A stretch of 43,313 nt of DNA from Methanothrix sp. (GTDB lineage: Archaea > Halobacteriota > Methanosarcinia > Methanotrichales > Methanotrichaceae), in the NCBI GenBank assembly GCA_026394505.1, contig JAPKYC010000137.1, forward strand, positions 1 through 43,313, given 5' to 3'. This document shows, piece after piece, positions 32,056 through 40,462 of the stretch. Numbering within the stretch: position 1 is the stretch's first letter; each line of letters begins with the position of its first letter. Both the position numbers and the translations under genes were made by a program. The notes under the pieces are model-generated. The model was given only the letters and a program-made list of their open reading frames with translations, was not told the DNA's origin and searched no databases.

Positions 32056-32814
32056 ATGATGTTTGAGAGGGGCAGAGTCGAGCTGCTGCTGGCCGCCGCA
32101 GTAGCCGAGCATGGCGCCGGACATCTCACTTTGATTGATCCGGATTCCCAGAGCCCGAGCGAGGCCGGCACAATGGCCCTGGCAGCGGCCAAAGGCGGCA
32201 CCGATGCCATCATGGTAGGCGGCTCGGTAGGGGCGGCAGGAATTCTTCTTCATGAGACGGTGCGAGAGATCAAGGAGATGACCGATCTGCCGGTAATTCT
32301 CTTTCCCAGCAGCGTGGCAGGCCTATGTGAAAATGCCGATGCCGTCTTTTTTATGAGCCTTTTAAATTCGCGCTCCCCAGCTTACATCGTGGAAAACCAG
32401 GCGCTTGGTGCTCCGTTGATCCTGCGCTACGGACTGGAGCCCATACCCATGGCTTATATCATCATTGAGCCGGGCGGCACAGTGGGATTTGTGGGCGATG
32501 CCCGCCTCATACCGCGAAGAAAGCCGGAGCTGGCTGCCGCCTATGCCCTGTCTGCCAGGTTCATGGGCATGAGGCTGGTATACCTTGAGGCGGGCTCAGG
32601 TGCAGACTCTCCTGTGCCCGCCGGCATGGTGGCCCTGGTCAAGAAAATTTTGGGAGACGTCCTGCTCATAGTAGGCGGCGGGATTCGCAGCGGCGGAGCA
32701 GCGGCAGAGCTGGTGAATGCTGGCGCAGACCTGATTGTCACTGGAACTGGTGTAGAGAAGAGCCGAGATGTCACCTCTTTTGTCTCCGAGCTGACAAACT
32801 CCATTAGAAGGTAG
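32056..32814 (+). CDS. Geranylgeranylglyceryl phosphate synthase
   Basis: 252 residues of the GGGP synthase TIM-barrel family. It joins sn-glycerol-1-phosphate to geranylgeranyl diphosphate, the first ether bond of archaeal membrane lipids. Signatures are HLTLIDPDSQSPSEAGTMAL, DAIMVGGSVGAAG, VILFPSSVAGL, ADAVFFMSLLNSRSPAYIVE, VYLEAGSGADSPVP, LLIVGGGIRSGGAA and IVTGTGVEKS. Two adjacent ATGs (32056, 32059) are possible; the first is directly after the L40e stop. The M24 peptidase gene follows after six bases. Confidence 0.95.
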   Translation: MMFERGRVELLLAAAVAEHGAGHLTLIDPDSQSPSEAGTMALAAAKGGTDAIMVGGSVGAAGILLHETVREIKEMTDLPVILFPSSVAGLCENADAVFFMSLLNSRSPAYIVENQALGAPLILRYGLEPIPMAYIIIEPGGTVGFVGDARLIPRRKPELAAAYALSARFMGMRLVYLEAGSGADSPVPAGMVALVKKILGDVLLIVGGGIRSGGAAAELVNAGADLIVTGTGVEKSRDVTSFVSELTNSIRR

Positions 32815-32820
32815 TTATTC

Positions 32821-33966
32821 GTGCCTTCCCCCATGCAGATCTTTCTAGGCCGGCATAATCTGGACGGTTTTCTCTTTGTCGGAGACAGCATCTGCGACGG
32901 CGACATGTATTACCTCACTCACTTCCTGGCAGGCGACAGATTCGCCCTTCTCGCCCAGGAGAAAACCACACTGCTCGTCTCTTCCATGGAGACGGGCCGG
33001 GCCGGGAAAGAGTCAATCGCGGATGAGTGTCTGAGCACTTCCCAATACCAGATTATGGATAAGCTGAAGAGATGCGAAAAGCCGGAAGACGCATATTGTC
33101 GGGTGCTGGTGGAGTTTTTGCAGGATCACGGCATAAGGCGCCTGGGCGTGCCTTTTCGCTTTCCGGCCGGTTTTTACCAGCCTCTTCTCCAGGATTTTGA
33201 GATCTACGTTCTGGAGAGCCCCGCCTCACGCTGCCGGGAGATAAAGAGACAAGAGGAGCTGGATGCCATCGCCGGCACACAGAGGGCCTGCGAGAGGGCC
33301 ATGCGCCGGGCTGTGCTTCTAATCGGCAGCTCAAAGCCCTGCGGGGAATTGCTCTATCGGGAGGGGCAGCCTCTTACCTCGGAAAAGGTGCGCGGTGCAA
33401 TTGAGGTATCTCTGCTGGAGGACGGATGCGAGGCTATGGATACCATCGTTGCCGGCGGCCCACAGGCTGCGGATCCTCATGCGCGAGGCACAGGGCCACT
33501 GGCTGCCAATGCCCCCATTGTCATCGATATCTTTCCGCGCAGCAAGAGCAGCCGCTACTTTGCCGATATGACGCGCACCGTTCTTAAGGGCGAAGCCTTG
33601 CCTGAGGTAAAAGAAATCTACGAGGCGGTGCGTCTGGCGCAGGCAGCGGGGCTTCTGGCCATCCGGGCGGGCGTTTTTGGCAAGGAGGTTCATTCTCGGG
33701 TCACACAGGTCTTCCAGGATCAGGGATACCCGGAGAGGGAGGGCCGCGGCTTTACCCATTCCACCGGGCACGGCGTGGGCCTGGATGTGCATGAAAAACC
33801 TCTCCTCAGCGAGATTGGTGAGGCTTTAGAGGTCAATCACGTGGTAACTGTGGAGCCGGGGCTGTACTATCCCAATATCGGAGGCGTGCGTCTGGAGGAC
33901 CTGGTAGTTGTGAAGAAAAACGGCTCTGAGAACCTCACTCATTTCGAGAGGCAGCTCGTGCTTTAG
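32821..33966 (+). CDS. M24-family Xaa-Pro peptidase
   Basis: 381 residues from GTG 32821. An N-terminal creatinase-like domain (about 1-150) precedes the pita-bread catalytic domain. All five metal ligands are in place: Asp in IVIDIFPRSKSSRYF, Asp in ADMTRTVLKGE, His in FTHSTGHGVGLDVHE, Glu in VTVEPGLYYP and Glu in GGVRLEDLVVVKK. This is the archaeal prolidase/aminopeptidase P group, which removes N-terminal residues ahead of proline and helps recycle peptides. It is followed by the related methionine aminopeptidase after nine bases, in the same operon. Confidence 0.92.
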   Translation: MPSPMQIFLGRHNLDGFLFVGDSICDGDMYYLTHFLAGDRFALLAQEKTTLLVSSMETGRAGKESIADECLSTSQYQIMDKLKRCEKPEDAYCRVLVEFLQDHGIRRLGVPFRFPAGFYQPLLQDFEIYVLESPASRCREIKRQEELDAIAGTQRACERAMRRAVLLIGSSKPCGELLYREGQPLTSEKVRGAIEVSLLEDGCEAMDTIVAGGPQAADPHARGTGPLAANAPIVIDIFPRSKSSRYFADMTRTVLKGEALPEVKEIYEAVRLAQAAGLLAIRAGVFGKEVHSRVTQVFQDQGYPEREGRGFTHSTGHGVGLDVHEKPLLSEIGEALEVNHVVTVEPGLYYPNIGGVRLEDLVVVKKNGSENLTHFERQLVL

Positions 33967-33975
33967 GTGTTATCA

Positions 33976-34857
33976 ATGGAAGCGGAAATTTTAGAGAAGT
34001 ACAGACGGGCAGGGCAAATCCTGGCCGAGGTGCTGGCCGAGGCACGGCCGCGGGTTGTTGTGGACGCGTCCTTGCTTGATGTGGCTAATTTCGTGGAGGA
34101 TGCGATCAGATCACGGGGCGCACAGCCCGCCTTTCCCTGCAACATTTCTCTGGATAGGAACGCGGCTCATTATACGCCAACGCCTAATGATGCCACTCGT
34201 TTTGCCGAGAATATGGCGAAGCTGGATGTGGGTGTGCACGTGGACGGCTATATTGCCGATGCCGCCATCACCGTTGACCTGAGCGGCCATGAAAGCCTGG
34301 TCGAGGCCTCCCGGGCCGCTTTAGAGGCGGCTTTAGAGATAATAAGGCCGGGCGCTGACACGGCCCAGATCGGCAAGGTTATAGAAGAGACCATAACCGG
34401 CTACGGCTATCGGCCGGTATATAACTTGACAGGCCACGGCCTGTCCCGATATCTGGCCCATGACGAGCCCTCTGTGCCCAACCGGGCTATGGAGAAGGGC
34501 ACCATCTTGAAGGATGGAGATGTTATAGCCATTGAGCCCTTTGCCACCAACGGCTCGGGCAGGATCAGCGAGGCGCCCATTAACGAGATCTACGGCTTTT
34601 CCGTCTCCCGGCCGGTGCGACTTCCTGCGGCTCGAGCGCTCTTAAAGGAGATCAGAGAGAGCTACAAAACGCTTCCCTTTGCCCGGCGCTGGCTCAAAGG
34701 CGAAAGAGCGGAATATGCGCTCATGCAGCTCCTAAGAAGCGAAGCCGTGCATAGATATCCTGTGCTCTGGGAGGTAGAAGGGGCCCTGGTCTCCCAGGCC
34801 GAGCACACCGTTGTGGTTCTCGATAAGGGATGCGAGGTAATAACCAGATCAAGCTAG
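33976..34857 (+). CDS. map: Type II methionine aminopeptidase
   Basis: 293 residues from ATG 33976, with AGGTG just upstream; a GTG at 33967 is within that ribosome site. M24 fold with the two-metal ligands: Asp in VGVHVDGYIADAAITVD (two of them), His in NLTGHGLSRYLAHDEPS, Glu in VIAIEPFATNGSG and Glu in AEHTVVVLDKG-side SQAEHT. The helical insert near the C-terminus (GERAEYALMQLLRSEAVHRY) is typical of the archaeal type II enzyme. It removes the initiator methionine at the ribosome. Its stop overlaps the stop of the convergent DUF2150 gene. Confidence 0.95.
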   Translation: MEAEILEKYRRAGQILAEVLAEARPRVVVDASLLDVANFVEDAIRSRGAQPAFPCNISLDRNAAHYTPTPNDATRFAENMAKLDVGVHVDGYIADAAITVDLSGHESLVEASRAALEAALEIIRPGADTAQIGKVIEETITGYGYRPVYNLTGHGLSRYLAHDEPSVPNRAMEKGTILKDGDVIAIEPFATNGSGRISEAPINEIYGFSVSRPVRLPAARALLKEIRESYKTLPFARRWLKGERAEYALMQLLRSEAVHRYPVLWEVEGALVSQAEHTVVVLDKGCEVITRSS

Positions 34858-35453
34858 TCGGCCCCGCCTGTATCCAAAGATCCATCATCCTCTTTGTAGC
34901 TATCGTCGCCCAGCATGGCTGCCGATATGGCATCAATTCCGTCCATAAGCTCTGCCGTCATGCAGTAAGGTATGTCGCCAATCTCCGGAAGGCTCTCTCC
35001 GCCTATAACTCTGGCCCCTACCTGGCTGAGCAGATCGAATGCATCATCCAGGTTCTCCTTCTGCTCGGCAGCAATCGCCTTTGCCACCATCTCTTCCAGG
35101 GGGCTTATGCGATCAAATATTCCTATGATATAGCGCTGGCTGGAGACGAATACTGCGGCAAGAGAGGTCTTGAGGGATTCGAGCATCAAATCGGCATCTT
35201 CTCCCATGGATTCGTTCTCGGCAAAGACAATCGACCTGATGGCCATGATCTCGGCTAGGGCCGCTTCGGGAGCTATAACGGTGTGCTCGCATCGGGCTAT
35301 CACCTTGAGACAGGCCAGCACCACGTCATCCATGATGTAGATGAAGACGGCACCCGAGTTCTTATCATCCTCCTCGGTAAGCTTGAAGTTGCTGTCCTTG
35401 ACCTTATTCATCCAGTTGAGCCATCGCTTCTCGGTGTAGAATTCTTCTTTCAT
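34854..35453 (-). CDS. DUF2150 family protein
   Basis: 199 residues from ATG 35453, with GGATG upstream. The start KEEFYTEKRWLNWMNKVKDS is the hallmark of DUF2150, a family known from euryarchaea, mainly methanogens and relatives, with no known function. The middle is helical (VVLACLKVIARCEHTVIAPE, then EAMAEIM-like ALAEIMAIRSIVF), and the C-terminus is acidic (DDSYKEDDGSLDTGGAD). No signal or membrane helix. It is the second gene of a pair with cgi121, 28 bases apart, which hints at a link to tRNA modification or translation. Confidence 0.85.
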   Translation of the reverse strand: MKEEFYTEKRWLNWMNKVKDSNFKLTEEDDKNSGAVFIYIMDDVVLACLKVIARCEHTVIAPEAALAEIMAIRSIVFAENESMGEDADLMLESLKTSLAAVFVSSQRYIIGIFDRISPLEEMVAKAIAAEQKENLDDAFDLLSQVGARVIGGESLPEIGDIPYCMTAELMDGIDAISAAMLGDDSYKEDDGSLDTGGAD

Positions 35454-35481
35454 TTTACAACTCATCCTTCTTTTTAGCTGT

Positions 35482-35985
35482 TTACCGGTATGTATCCACC
35501 AGGGCCACTCTTTCTATGACCAGATCTTCTATCCTTTCCTCGCCCACTGCTCCTAGCTCCTCGGAAGTGATATTAAAAGCCTCTTTTACGGCCTTTGCAC
35601 AAAACGAACAGCCCTGTCCGTCCAGCTCTATGATCCGGGATAGCTCCGAGGCGTCCGGCCAGCTGCACCCGGAGCCGACGAGGACAAGTGCCATTCGCTC
35701 TGTACGATCCGATATTCTCATGAAAAGTGCTCTTTCAATTTGCCTCTCTCCGGAGGCATAACGCATGATCTCCATTCCTGCATCTTTAGCGATGTTTCTC
35801 GCTTCGGAAAAAGCTGCCAGCGCCTTCTTTGCGGCAAAGCGGATATGTCTCTCGCTGACGATCTTATCTGCGTCCAGGGCCTGCACTATGCAGCCATGAC
35901 GGGATTGCAGATCCTTAATCGCGGATATAAGCCGCCCTCTGTCTTGGATAATGGGCTTTCCGAAGAGCAGGCGAATCTCATTCAT
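35482..35985 (-). CDS. cgi121: KEOPS complex subunit Cgi121
   Basis: 167 residues. The family pattern is present: QALDADKIVSERHIRFAAKK, AFSEARNIAKDAGMEIMRYA, SGERQIERALFMRI, and later ALVLVGSG. Cgi121 binds Bud32/PRPK and the tRNA CCA end in the KEOPS complex, which makes the universal t6A37 modification together with Kae1. The Cys-containing stretch CSWPDASELSRIIELDGQGC is extra or variable in family members. It is upstream of DUF2150 in one operon; the other KEOPS genes are not in this window. Confidence 0.85.
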   Translation of the reverse strand: MNEIRLLFGKPIIQDRGRLISAIKDLQSRHGCIVQALDADKIVSERHIRFAAKKALAAFSEARNIAKDAGMEIMRYASGERQIERALFMRISDRTERMALVLVGSGCSWPDASELSRIIELDGQGCSFCAKAVKEAFNITSEELGAVGEERIEDLVIERVALVDTYR

Positions 35986-36098
35986 CTGTTTCCGATCTGA
36001 TGAGGAAGCTTAAAAGCTTGCGGTCTTGCCTGCCGATATAATTAAAATTAAATATCAGGCTGATAGAAGTCTCTAATGAAGTTCTGCAAAGATGCATA

Positions 36099-36127
36099 AA
36101 ATCTAAGAGGGGGCAGGTTCACTGCCC
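36099..36127 (-). terminator. Hairpin terminator after the coiled-coil gene
   Basis: In gene direction GGGCAG-TGAAC-CTGCCC is followed by CCTCTTAGATTTT. It lies 25 bases past the stop of the coiled-coil gene. Confidence 0.55.
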
Positions 36128-36151
36128 TAAAGTCACGAATTTTAGAGCGAA

Positions 36152-37012
36152 TCAAACCAGGCCGGCACGCTGCAGCCTTAGTAGATCGACGGTGTTCAGC
36201 TTTTCGCCCTGCCTGAAGTGAGTAAGGATATCTTCGGCCTCGCGCTTGGCAACCTCTTTGGCGCGATCTTCCTTTATGTCCCGGTTCTTCTTCTTCAAGC
36301 CCACGATGACCTTTTCGAAGTCGCGAACCTCTCGCTGGGTGCGGATGAACTCTTTGTGTTGCTCATCGGCGGCCTCCTGGGCCTTCACGAACTCCTTGTG
36401 AGCGGCATCGGCTTCGGCACGAGTCTGATCGGCTTCTTTGAAGGTGCCTATCATTTGATCGTGGTATTCCTGGGCCAGTTCCGCGAACCTGGTAACTTGA
36501 TCGTGGTGACCGGAAGCCTGATCTCTCATGGCTTGCGCTTCATCGAGAAGCTTCCTCAGCTCTTCGTTCTTCTCAAGCTGCTCTTTTCTGCCCTTGAACT
36601 CTGCATGCAAGGCGGCGATCTTATCGACCAGTTGCTTCTCCTTATCCGGGCTTAAAACCTCAGTCTGCTGCCGAAATTCCAGATGATCGATCTCGCGGCG
36701 CAGATCCCTTATGGAACGCTCACCGGTGAGGTTGTACTTCTTGCGGATATCGTCAATCCTTGCATAGAGCTGATTGGTATTCTCGTTGTACTCATCCCTT
36801 TCCTTCTTGGACTGTGCCACATTCTTGTTATTCTCATCCCGCAGCTTCTTGAGATCCTGGGCCCCATCGATCAGCTCTTTGGTGGCCTTGTTCAGCTCAT
36901 TTCGCTTGGCGGCCCACTTGCTCGCTTCAGCATTCAGTTGGCTTCTTCTATCCTTGAAGGCAAGGGACTCCTGTCTGAGTTTGCCTCTCTTATCTTCCAG
37001 TTCTGCCAGCAT
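36152..37012 (-). CDS. Long coiled-coil protein (COG1340-like)
   Basis: 286 residues from ATG 37012, which follows AGGAGG by about 11 bases. Almost the whole chain is charged heptad helix (LEDKRGKLRQESLAFKDRRS, ATKELIDGAQDLKKLRDENN, AAHKEFVKAQEAADEQHKEF), with one break near KKYNLTGERSIRDLRREIDH. The end HFRQGEKLNTVDLLRLQRAG is the conserved C-terminal piece of the archaeal COG1340 coiled-coil family. Its function is unsettled; a structural or RNA/ribosome-linked role has been suggested by its wide conservation. It has a long hairpin-rich leader of about 130 bases. Confidence 0.85.
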   Translation of the reverse strand: MLAELEDKRGKLRQESLAFKDRRSQLNAEASKWAAKRNELNKATKELIDGAQDLKKLRDENNKNVAQSKKERDEYNENTNQLYARIDDIRKKYNLTGERSIRDLRREIDHLEFRQQTEVLSPDKEKQLVDKIAALHAEFKGRKEQLEKNEELRKLLDEAQAMRDQASGHHDQVTRFAELAQEYHDQMIGTFKEADQTRAEADAAHKEFVKAQEAADEQHKEFIRTQREVRDFEKVIVGLKKKNRDIKEDRAKEVAKREAEDILTHFRQGEKLNTVDLLRLQRAGLV

Positions 37013-37145
37013 CCCCCGTTTGTCCTCCTGTTCCAGCCCGCGGCTGGGGTTTGGTCCCACAGCGGAACCAAAAAACCCGGGAATCCTTCGCCTGGGTGGC
37101 GAAGGGCTTCTCTTTTAGCACTATACATTTGCATGCTCGATTTTT
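37013..37145 (-). promoter_or_regulatory. Structured 5' leader of the coiled-coil gene
   Basis: From the TATA element at 37167-37180 the transcript should start near 37145, leaving about 130 untranslated bases. These hold a perfect 8-base hairpin (CCTTCGCC-ACCCA-GGCGAAGG, 37085-37105), followed in gene direction by ATTCCCGGG and T6 (37070-37075), and then a perfect 6-base hairpin (CCAGCC-GCG-GGCTGG, 37033-37047) just before the ribosome site. Hairpin-plus-T-run inside a leader resembles an attenuator. No known riboswitch consensus is recognised. Confidence 0.5.
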
Positions 37146-37166
37146 CTTATGACCGATGTCAATCTT

Positions 37167-37180
37167 GATATATAATTATT
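37167..37180 (-). promoter_or_regulatory. TATA box of the coiled-coil gene
   Basis: The minus strand reads AATAATTATATATC, a strong archaeal TATA element about 155 bases before the start codon. Confidence 0.5.
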
Positions 37181-37498
37181 CTCTGCTCAAATAGCATGAC
37201 TCTCGTGCAAAATGGTTCTGACCAAAAGATGACCTTCTCATAAGATCGATAGGAGCGAACATACCACTATATGTCGGGAAACGCTTTACGTATTAACCTT
37301 TTGGTTATGCGACTCTTTGGTACAATTCGCTCTTATGCCGCTCTAGGGATGGTTACAATATAACCTGATTGCGGCAAGGGAAAATCCCTATTCATGTTCA
37401 TAAAAGGGCAATCAACAGATTAAAATAGGTGCGTTGACCTAAAGAAAACAGGATAATTTAAAAGAATAGTCTTATTCGCTTTAGATGGAGGGATTAAT
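37181..37498 (+). other. Long intergenic region with the promoter of the secreted protein gene
   Basis: No gene is visible. Small inverted repeats are present, such as AGGGAAAATCCCT near 37377-37390 and GGTTACAATATAACC near 37349-37363. A TATA-like ATAATTTAAAAG at 37453-37464 fits transcription starting about 10-15 bases before the ribosome site at 37487. The length suggests regulated expression of the downstream secreted protein. Confidence 0.4.
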
Positions 37499-38500
37499 CT
37501 GAAGAAAGCAATGCTTGCAGTATCGATGGCGATGGTTTTAGTATCGCTCATAGGTTGTTCATCTGCGCAATATGAAACTCGGTGGCCCTCGGGTGTTTTT
37601 GGAGCTACTAATCATATTTACCCCGGCCAAGCGTATAGTGGATACGCAACGCAAAACACCACATTCGACTTTGAGCAGAGTGTGCAGGGCAATGGTTACT
37701 TCATGACCTACCTGTATGCCAAGTCTGGAAATGTCGCCGTGAAGAATTATGCTCATGGCAGCGGCTCCTTAAGCAGTGAAGCCACTCTGACCTACCAGAA
37801 GTTGTACAAAATGAATCACCAGAACTACGCCGACTACAACGACTTTTACCAGAACTGCATCCAGTTCAAAGAAGATGTGGCTATGGTCTATGCGCCCATG
37901 AAGATCGCTGTCGGAACCGGCTATTATGCCGCAAATCCGCTGGATTATAGTTCATTGCTCAAGGAAAAGACCTGGGTAAAGAACTATCGTGCCGGCACCA
38001 GCATGCACCATGAGGTCGAGTATGCCCATGCCCTGGATAAGGAATTGAATATCGATGTTAAAGAGAAATTCAATTACACCTATGATCCAATTTTCGAAGG
38101 CGTAGGCTATACCCGGATGACGGTCAATGAAGATGTAACTGACGGCAAGGCACATATCGGAGTTCTTCAGGCAAACACGGAATTTGCCGCGAATAACCCA
38201 ACCCTCGATAATAGTAACCTGGTCGATCCAAAGGTCGCGAATTTCAAGAATAGTGCGTGGCGCAACCCATCCATCGAGATCGATGAGGATTACTGGGGAA
38301 CCTACCACATCGAAAAGAACATGACCCTCGAGGTGCCCTACTATAGGAAGACAACTCTTGACGACTGGCTACCCTGCTGCTTCGGCGGCTTCGATAGCAT
38401 GACTTCTCCCGATAAGAAGCCCTTCAAGTCGGCAACCGGCATCTTCGACTGCACCTGCTTCAAGGCACCAACCCAGGCTCAGTTCCCAAGAGTCTACTAA
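37499..38500 (+). CDS. Secreted protein of unknown function
   Basis: 333 residues if started at CTG 37499, six bases after GGAGGG; this start supplies the KKA basic end needed for the signal peptide (MLAVSMAMVLVSLIGCSSA). The next ATG (37511) would remove that basic end. The mature chain is rich in Tyr, Asn and Thr and beta-strand-like (TTFDFEQSVQGNGYFMTYLY, DIKEKFNYTYDP-like VKEKFNYTYDPIFEGVGYTR). It ends with a Cys-rich segment (LPCCFGGFDSM, then FDCTCFKAPTQ). No known domain is recognised. Abundant secretion is suggested by the good ribosome site and long regulatory region. Confidence 0.8.
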   Translation: MKKAMLAVSMAMVLVSLIGCSSAQYETRWPSGVFGATNHIYPGQAYSGYATQNTTFDFEQSVQGNGYFMTYLYAKSGNVAVKNYAHGSGSLSSEATLTYQKLYKMNHQNYADYNDFYQNCIQFKEDVAMVYAPMKIAVGTGYYAANPLDYSSLLKEKTWVKNYRAGTSMHHEVEYAHALDKELNIDVKEKFNYTYDPIFEGVGYTRMTVNEDVTDGKAHIGVLQANTEFAANNPTLDNSNLVDPKVANFKNSAWRNPSIEIDEDYWGTYHIEKNMTLEVPYYRKTTLDDWLPCCFGGFDSMTSPDKKPFKSATGIFDCTCFKAPTQAQFPRVY

Positions 38501-38546
38501 GAGAGAGGATTTTCCTTTCTCTTTTCATTTTTCTCAGATTTTAGAA

Positions 38547-39224
38547 ATGCCTTTGGGGGAAAAACCCTTTATGGCCGCGACACCAATTCTCAGCATGCAA
38601 TTCGCGACCTGGGAGACCCTTTACCAATCCATCCTGCAAGACTTCGGCTTTTCTCCAGGCCGGGACGAAGAAGCGGCAAGACTCCTGGCCGAGCTCTTGC
38701 GCGACCGAGAGCCACCAATGCGCGCCGCAGAGACAATAGTTGGCGGACGCAGGGCAGTGGTATGCGGCAATGCCCCCACCCTCGATAAGGAGCTGGAGGG
38801 GCTGCAAGAAAGAGATGCCGTCTTTCTGGCTGCGGATGGGGCCACGGCCGTTCTTTTAGGGCGCGCCGTTGTGCCCGATATTGTGGTCACTGACCTGGAC
38901 GGACCTTTTCCCGCCATTTTAAAGGCCAATCAGATGGGCTCTATTGTGGTGGTGCATGCCCACGGTGATAACCTGGATGCCCTGAAAAAATATGTGCCGC
39001 AGCTCGATAGAGTCATAGGCACAGTGCAGTGCCGTCCGCTGCCGGGCCTCCATAACTTCGGGGGGTTCACGGACGGAGATCGATGTGTATTTCTGGCCAA
39101 AGAGCTATGTGCGGCCTCTATAAAGCTGGTGGGCTTTGACTTTGAGGATGAGAGCGTCACGCCGCGCAAAAAAAGGAAACTGGCGTGGGCCAAAAGGCTG
39201 ATAGAATTGGCTCTTGCCGGATAA
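38547..39224 (+). CDS. mptE: 6-hydroxymethyl-7,8-dihydropterin pyrophosphokinase MptE
   Basis: 225 residues at most. It transfers diphosphate from ATP to 6-hydroxymethyl-dihydropterin in tetrahydromethanopterin synthesis and belongs to the archaeal DUF115/MptE family, unrelated to FolK. Signatures are AVVCGNAPTLDKELEGL, AVFLAADGATAVLLGRAVVP, DIVVTDLDGPFPAILKANQ, VVHAHGDNLDALKKYV, LHNFGGFTDGDRCVFLAKEL and KLVGFDFEDE. The true start may be the ATG at 38571 or 38595, since homologues begin near MQFATWETLY; no ribosome site decides. It stands alone on its strand, after the secreted protein gene. Confidence 0.88.
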   Translation: MPLGEKPFMAATPILSMQFATWETLYQSILQDFGFSPGRDEEAARLLAELLRDREPPMRAAETIVGGRRAVVCGNAPTLDKELEGLQERDAVFLAADGATAVLLGRAVVPDIVVTDLDGPFPAILKANQMGSIVVVHAHGDNLDALKKYVPQLDRVIGTVQCRPLPGLHNFGGFTDGDRCVFLAKELCAASIKLVGFDFEDESVTPRKKRKLAWAKRLIELALAG

Positions 39225-39246
39225 AAAAGAATCACGTCTCTGCGAC

Positions 39247-39325
39247 CTCTGCGTCTCTGCGGTTAATATTCGTAGCGGATAATTAAACCCAGGGGGTTAC
39301 CGAATAAAACCGCAGAGTCGCAGAG
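39247..39325. repeat. Palindromic intergenic element with 25-base arms
   Basis: The left arm is 39247-39272 (starts CTCTGCGTCTCTGCGG, ends TATTCG). The right arm, 39301-39325, is its inverse (starts CGAATAAAACCGCAGAG), with two or three mismatches. The 28-base centre contains TAGCGGATAATTAAACCC. The CTCTGCG/CGCAGAG repeats resemble small mobile or REP-type elements seen between genes in many prokaryotes. It lies between convergent mptE and tmk, so it may also end both transcripts. Confidence 0.6.
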
Positions 39326-39396
39326 CGCGAGGGAGGACGAACGAACGGAGACGACTATTAATACGCGAGGAGCCAAGAAGCAATATCTATTCCAAC

Positions 39397-40041
39397 TTAT
39401 TTGTATATAACATTGAGGATCGCTTTTATGGCCTCTTCCGCCACCTTTTTTGCATCCTGCTCGGCGTCTATCTGCACAAATCGCTCCGGCTCAAGGGCGG
39501 CCAGGCGCCTGAAGTTTTCATCCACCAATCGCAGGAACTCGAGCCTCTCGAACTTCTGCCGTCCCCGGCGCGACTGCATTCTTTGCAGGGCGGCGTGTGG
39601 GTCTAAGACGAAGAGCAGAGTTCTATCCGGGAGCAAATTCCAGGGGCGGTAGATGCTCTGGATCCAATGCACCGGATCGGGCACAATTCCTCTCAGCGTC
39701 ACGCCCTGATAGGCGGCGGTGGAGTCGGCATATCTATCGGACAGGACAATTGCACCCGTTTCCAGAGCGGGGAGGACGGTCTTGGTGAGATGATGGGCGT
39801 GGTCCGCCATGAAGAGGAAAAGCTCTTGCATCTGCTTTGCGGCAGGGGGTCTTGTCTCGATGCTGCTTGCTCTTGCCAGTTCTGCTCTCAGGATCTTACC
39901 CACCTGTCCGGTCGTAGGCTCGGCGGTAAGCACCAACCTCCTCTCCGGCATCAATTCTGCTAGCCTTGAGGCAATCTGTTTGGCGGCAGTGCTCTTTCCC
40001 GAGCCGTCGATGCCCTCCAGGGTGATGAGCAGTCCCTTCAC
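39397..40041 (-). CDS. tmk: Thymidylate kinase
   Basis: 214 residues. It phosphorylates dTMP to dTDP. The P-loop is ITLEGIDGSGKSTAAKQIA, the base-binding DR[YF] motif is VLSDRYADSTAAYQGVTL, and the LID region is HAALQRMQSRRGRQKFERLE. The TAEPT segment after strand 2 is the usual TREPG variant. The ATG at 40041 gives MKGLLITLEGIDGSG, the normal start. It is monocistronic as far as visible. Confidence 0.94.
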   Translation of the reverse strand: MKGLLITLEGIDGSGKSTAAKQIASRLAELMPERRLVLTAEPTTGQVGKILRAELARASSIETRPPAAKQMQELFLFMADHAHHLTKTVLPALETGAIVLSDRYADSTAAYQGVTLRGIVPDPVHWIQSIYRPWNLLPDRTLLFVLDPHAALQRMQSRRGRQKFERLEFLRLVDENFRRLAALEPERFVQIDAEQDAKKVAEEAIKAILNVIYK

Positions 40042-40068
40042 ACTTGCAGGCTTTGGGCAGGGGAGTGA

Positions 40069-40293
40069 TTAAATTGTCGCTGGTGATCCGTTTGCAGGAA
40101 AATAGATGCTGTCGCCCGATACTAACTCTGGTACGTCATCCGATGGGTATCCGCAGTCAGCCCAGTAACCCTCGTAGCGGGCGTCTGTACCGCATTTGGG
40201 TTGTCTCATGGTCATAGGTAGACAGATAGTCAGTATCCTACCATAAGGACCTATCAACGCGGCCTGTAGTCCCCTTCTTGCACCAGCATTCAC
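40069..40293 (-). CDS. Possible small protein upstream of tmk
   Basis: Up to 74 residues in the same direction as tmk and ending 28 bases before it. The later half (MTMRQPKCGTDARYEGYWAD, then CGYPSDDVPELVSGDSIYFP) looks like folded protein with two cysteines. The first part looks random, so an internal start at about 40210 is more likely. No family is recognised and no ribosome site is clear. It could be a remnant of a longer gene. Confidence 0.3.
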   Translation of the reverse strand: MNAGARRGLQAALIGPYGRILTICLPMTMRQPKCGTDARYEGYWADCGYPSDDVPELVSGDSIYFPANGSPATI

Positions 40294-40462
40294 AGCAGAA
40301 CATATTCTAAGCTCATGTCAGCCCTCTAAAGGGACATCATTTGAACGCAGCCGGAATTTATAAAGTTATCCATGCGAGATATATTGATTTCCTGGCAAGT
40401 GTCTTTGCCGTCTAGTAAGCTTTAAGTTGGAGTTGTACATTAACAATGCTGAGGTGCTTCAT

